This document shows, piece after piece, positions 15,065 through 16,723 of a stretch of 16,723 nucleotides of DNA. The first letter of the stretch is position 1. Each line of letters opens with the position of its first letter. Source of the stretch: JAVXGM01 sp036657395. GTDB lineage: Bacteria; Bacillota; Clostridia; Peptostreptococcales; Anaerovoracaceae. The notes under the pieces were generated by a model. The model did not search any database. It saw only the letters and a program-made list of their open reading frames with translations, and had not been told where the DNA came from. Location: NCBI GenBank assembly GCA_036657395.1, contig JAVXGM010000020.1, positions 1 through 16,723 on the forward strand. Direction: 5' to 3'. Made by a program: the position numbers and the translations under genes.

Positions 15065-16058
15065 CTTCATCCACCCACCGAACACAACCATCATTCACCA
15101 ATAGATGACAGGTTCCTTTCTTTTCTTTTGGGCCTACAAGATTTTGGATATTATCAACAACAGATGTGGTAGAGCAATCGACCACCTTTTTCATAACGGC
15201 TAACAGCCTTTTGTATCCATCATCGTAATCATCCCATAAAGTATCTTTAATGTAATCATGTGTTTCAGACTTCCACTTCTTTGAATGTTCTTCACCTTTA
15301 TCTATAGATTCTCGAATAAAGCGGTCAATACGCAATGCACTATAATAATTGATTCGTTGATCAGAGAAGTTTCTTTTAAATTTTGTAGGTAACGAGTCTA
15401 AATCAGCTTTTGTCAAATGACCAGATTTTATAGCTTCTGCATAAGCTGCAAGAAGCTCGCTAACATATCTCTCTTCTTCAGGAGCAATGTCTTGTGGAGG
15501 CTCGATCTCCTTAGGAATAGATATTTCAACATTACCTATATGTAATTTTCCATCTGATTCGTCATAATAAATAGTTTGAGAAGGTAAAGATGCTAATTTA
15601 GAAGGGGAAGTTGCATTATTAGAAACATTGATGCTAGACGATTCTCTGCCTTCATAAATGTCATCTAGAATTTGAAGGAACAAATCAGCACAAGCATATC
15701 CTAAAACTTCATCGGGATTGAAGCCTGGAATCATTTTTTTGATTTCATCCTCAATAGCCATCTGATTATGATCATTTAAATTACTTATGTAATTTGCAAA
15801 TTTATCTGTATCTTTACGGCTAATAACTACATGTACCTTTTTGGGGTTCAAAGGATTACTACCCTTTAGCAATCGATCTAATGAGTCTGGTTTGAGAACA
15901 CCAAAAGGGTTATATCTATCATTCTCAGACAATTTTATTTCTTCCACCGTTTGAGGGGCTCTCATGATATTGTCAAAAAGCGACAGAAAAAACTCATATG
16001 GTTTATATGCCGTACCACTGTGTTTATAAAGTATATTCGCAAATTCACTAAAGAGCAT
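15057..16058 (-). CDS. ABC-3C system C-terminal-domain protein, effector unknown
   Basis: First gene of the operon, 333 aa. The C-terminal third (about 225-333) is rich in aromatic and charged residues and ends with DDGYKRLLAVMK, then KKGTCHLLVNDGCVRWV (314-328), a pattern I associate with C-terminal domains of ABC-3C proteins. The N-terminal 135 residues (MLFSEFANILYKHSG..., with an ALFDNIMRAPQ-like region and an LNPKKVHVVISR segment) show no nuclease, protease, TIR or pore motif that I recognise, so the effector activity is unknown. A low-complexity Ser/Asn linker lies at 139-155. GGAGGTGG precedes the ATG by about 6 nt. In described systems this protein carries or recruits the toxic activity, which the ATPase and middle component control. 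Assignment is by context plus the C-terminal motif. Confidence 0.66.
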   Translation of the reverse strand: MLFSEFANILYKHSGTAYKPYEFFLSLFDNIMRAPQTVEEIKLSENDRYNPFGVLKPDSLDRLLKGSNPLNPKKVHVVISRKDTDKFANYISNLNDHNQMAIEDEIKKMIPGFNPDEVLGYACADLFLQILDDIYEGRESSSINVSNNATSPSKLASLPSQTIYYDESDGKLHIGNVEISIPKEIEPPQDIAPEEERYVSELLAAYAEAIKSGHLTKADLDSLPTKFKRNFSDQRINYYSALRIDRFIRESIDKGEEHSKKWKSETHDYIKDTLWDDYDDGYKRLLAVMKKVVDCSTTSVVDNIQNLVGPKEKKGTCHLLVNDGCVRWVDEDE

Positions 16059-16079
16059 TATCTGCCACCTCCAACTATA

Positions 16080-16114
16080 TTTCCGAATCTTTCCGAACCT
16101 CTCCGAGTCCTTCC
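16080..16114. repeat. Three and a half tandem 10-bp repeats in the ABC-3C leader
   Basis: On the plus strand TTTCCGAATC, TTTCCGAACC, TCTCCGAGTC and CTTCC follow each other with an exact 10-bp period. The 10-bp spacing places each copy on the same face of the helix. The block ends 21 nt before the start codon of the ABC-3C operon, so it is in its leader or promoter and could be an operator or an RNA element. Confidence 0.75.
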
Positions 16115-16137
16115 TTAATGGAAGGTCTTTTTTTTAT
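16109..16137 (+). terminator. Terminator-like hairpin with T-tract
   Basis: CCTTCC (16109-16114 region) and GGAAGG flank a TTAAT loop and are followed by TCTTTTTTTT on the plus strand. It is shaped as a plus-strand terminator, yet no plus-strand gene ends here; it would stop transcription antisense to the ABC-3C operon or shield the small gene at 16307 from read-through. On the minus strand it is a hairpin in the operon leader. Confidence 0.5.
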
Positions 16138-16306
16138 ACAATTTTATTAGTGATTGAGTGATATTGAAGAAGAAATTGCAAGCAAAAAAGACTGCTTAAA
16201 TTATATCACGAAAAATCACACATTACCAGAAGAAAAATTTACAAAAGTAAATATTTTATCATTTATTGTTGAATTTATCTTCAAAAATGGAAAGGAGGTA
16301 GCTCAG

Positions 16307-16450
16307 ATGGCCAAACGTAATACAAAGCAAACATCAAAAAGAGTTGCATCAAAAGCAAGCAAAATCCTTAATGATGGACGCTACAGTAAGAAATCCAAGT
16401 CAGTGGCTGGCAGTGCTTTAAGTCAAACAAGACCAAGCAAGAAAAAGTAA
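16307..16450 (+). CDS. 47-residue Lys/Ser-rich small protein with internal repeat
   Basis: Protein of 47 residues beginning MAKRNTKQTSKRVASKASK and ending in TRPSKKK, with almost no acidic residues. Two half-repeats are visible: TSKRVASKASKIL and KSKSVAGSALSQT share SK-x-VA-(S/G)-x-A. I recall similar small basic proteins with the SKSVAGSALSQ motif as conserved hypotheticals in diverse bacteria, without known function; nucleic-acid binding is a guess from the charge. The start is the ATG with GGAGG 8 nt upstream. The frame stays open upstream to a TTG at 16154, but there is no ribosome binding site there. It is oriented away from the ABC-3C operon and leads directly into a structured non-coding region. 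Confidence 0.65.
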   Translation: MAKRNTKQTSKRVASKASKILNDGRYSKKSKSVAGSALSQTRPSKKK

Positions 16451-16464
16451 TTTTCAAAACAAAT

Positions 16465-16516
16465 GATAGGTAGAGACAGATTTGAATAATCAGCCTACCT
16501 ATCCTCCCTAAGGGAG
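16465..16516 (+). other. Two stem-loops after the small basic gene
   Basis: GATAGGTAG (16465-16473) pairs perfectly with CTACCTATC (16495-16503) across a 21-nt loop, and directly behind it CTCCC/GGGAG (16504-16508 with 16512-16516) forms a tight hairpin. Neither is followed by a T-tract, so they look like RNA structure rather than a plain terminator. They start 15 nt after the small gene's stop codon. Confidence 0.6.
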
Positions 16517-16560
16517 AAATCTATCCAGAGCAGTTATCGCTCAACAAAATCAATCTCAAA

Positions 16561-16673
16561 GTCCTAGTGCGCATACGGACGGCGGGATGCATAAGAGTTC
16601 AGAACACAGTGATAAAGACTGTGTTTGGAATGAAGATGCATCCACCGTTATTTCGTGTGCCCTTTTTTAGGAC
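16561..16673 (+). ncRNA. Candidate structured RNA (nested rod-like stem)
   Basis: A series of nested complementary segments encloses about 113 nt: GTCCTA with TAGGAC (16561-16566, 16668-16673), GCGCAT with GTGTGC (16569-16574, 16655-16660, including G-U pairs), ACGG with CCGT (16579-16582, 16645-16648), GGATGCAT with ATGCATCC (16585-16592, 16636-16643) and AACACAGT with ACTGTGTT (16603-16610, 16618-16625) around a GATAAAG loop. No open reading frame of note covers it. I do not recognise it as tRNA, tmRNA, 6S, SRP or RNase P RNA. Its strand is assumed from the small gene upstream and the T-tract terminator downstream. Retron msr-msd or another RT-linked RNA is possible but unproven. Confidence 0.5.
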
Positions 16674-16680
16674 AAGCGGA

Positions 16681-16712
16681 GTCTGTGGTCATCTTCACCA
16701 CAGGCTCTTTTT
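16681..16712 (+). terminator. Strong terminator-like hairpin at the right edge
   Basis: GTCTGTGGT (16681-16689) pairs over 9 bp (one G-U) with ACCACAGGC (16697-16705) around CATCTTC and is followed by TCTTTTTGT. GCGGA (16676-16680) and TCCGC (16717-16721) could extend the stem beyond the T-tract. It may end the candidate RNA, or, if the region is a retron, be its msd-type hairpin. Confidence 0.65.
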
Positions 16713-16723
16713 GTATTCCGCCG

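Noticed and set aside
16154..16306. In-frame TTG at 16154 would lengthen the small basic protein to 98 residues.
   Set aside because: No ribosome binding site precedes the TTG, whereas GGAGG sits 8 nt before the ATG at 16307, and the added residues differ completely in composition from the rest.
16567..16590. GTGCGC at 16567 resembles the 5' end of a group II intron.
   Set aside because: The following bases fold back as a compact rod and lead to a T-tract hairpin rather than a recognisable domain I; no domain V is visible. The window end prevents complete exclusion.

Overview
The window looks like chromosomal DNA of a low-GC Firmicute, most likely a Clostridia member. Support comes from the murB-PHP-rapZ-whiA gene order, GGAGG-type ribosome binding sites, TTG/GTG starts, a Bacillus/Clostridium-style ARG box and TTGAAT/TATAAT promoters. 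I cannot name the genus.

Positions 1-10250 are conserved core genome. argG and argH lie on the minus strand behind one promoter with an ARG box. Divergent from them runs a tightly packed plus-strand series: an AI-2E family (YtvI-type) membrane protein, murB, a PHP-domain phosphoesterase, rapZ, whiA, a hotdog thioesterase, a HAD phosphatase and an RlmD/RlmCD-type 23S rRNA uridine methyltransferase. It ends at a strong intrinsic terminator (10201-10250). yvcK, which often sits between rapZ and whiA, is absent; that gap holds a promoter and a 15-bp perfect hairpin instead.

From about 10251 to the right edge the DNA is an accessory defence island, more AT-rich by eye. A regulatory region with degenerate repeats, a 16-bp palindrome and a near-consensus promoter drives a 65-residue AbrB/MazE-like protein and a cytosine-C5 DNA methyltransferase. 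Convergent to these are five closely spaced minus-strand genes. In transcription order they are a 333-residue ABC-3C C-terminal-domain protein, a small winged-helix-like middle component, a Rad50-like ABC ATPase with a CxxC hook, a 72-residue XRE regulator and an HNH endonuclease. I read this as a Type II-like restriction-modification system (methyltransferase facing a controller-plus-nuclease pair) joined to an ABC three-component conflict system, possibly in one operon. Both modules have been described as classes; the joint arrangement, the effectorless-looking 333-residue component and the two different small regulators are the parts worth testing.

The right end (16307-16723) holds a 47-residue lysine/serine-rich protein with an internal repeat, followed by about 270 nt of heavily structured non-coding DNA with nested stems and a terminator-like hairpin. 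The window stops inside this structured region, so its partner gene, if any, is not visible. A retron or other reverse-transcriptase-associated RNA is one hypothesis, with a specific prediction for the next bases.
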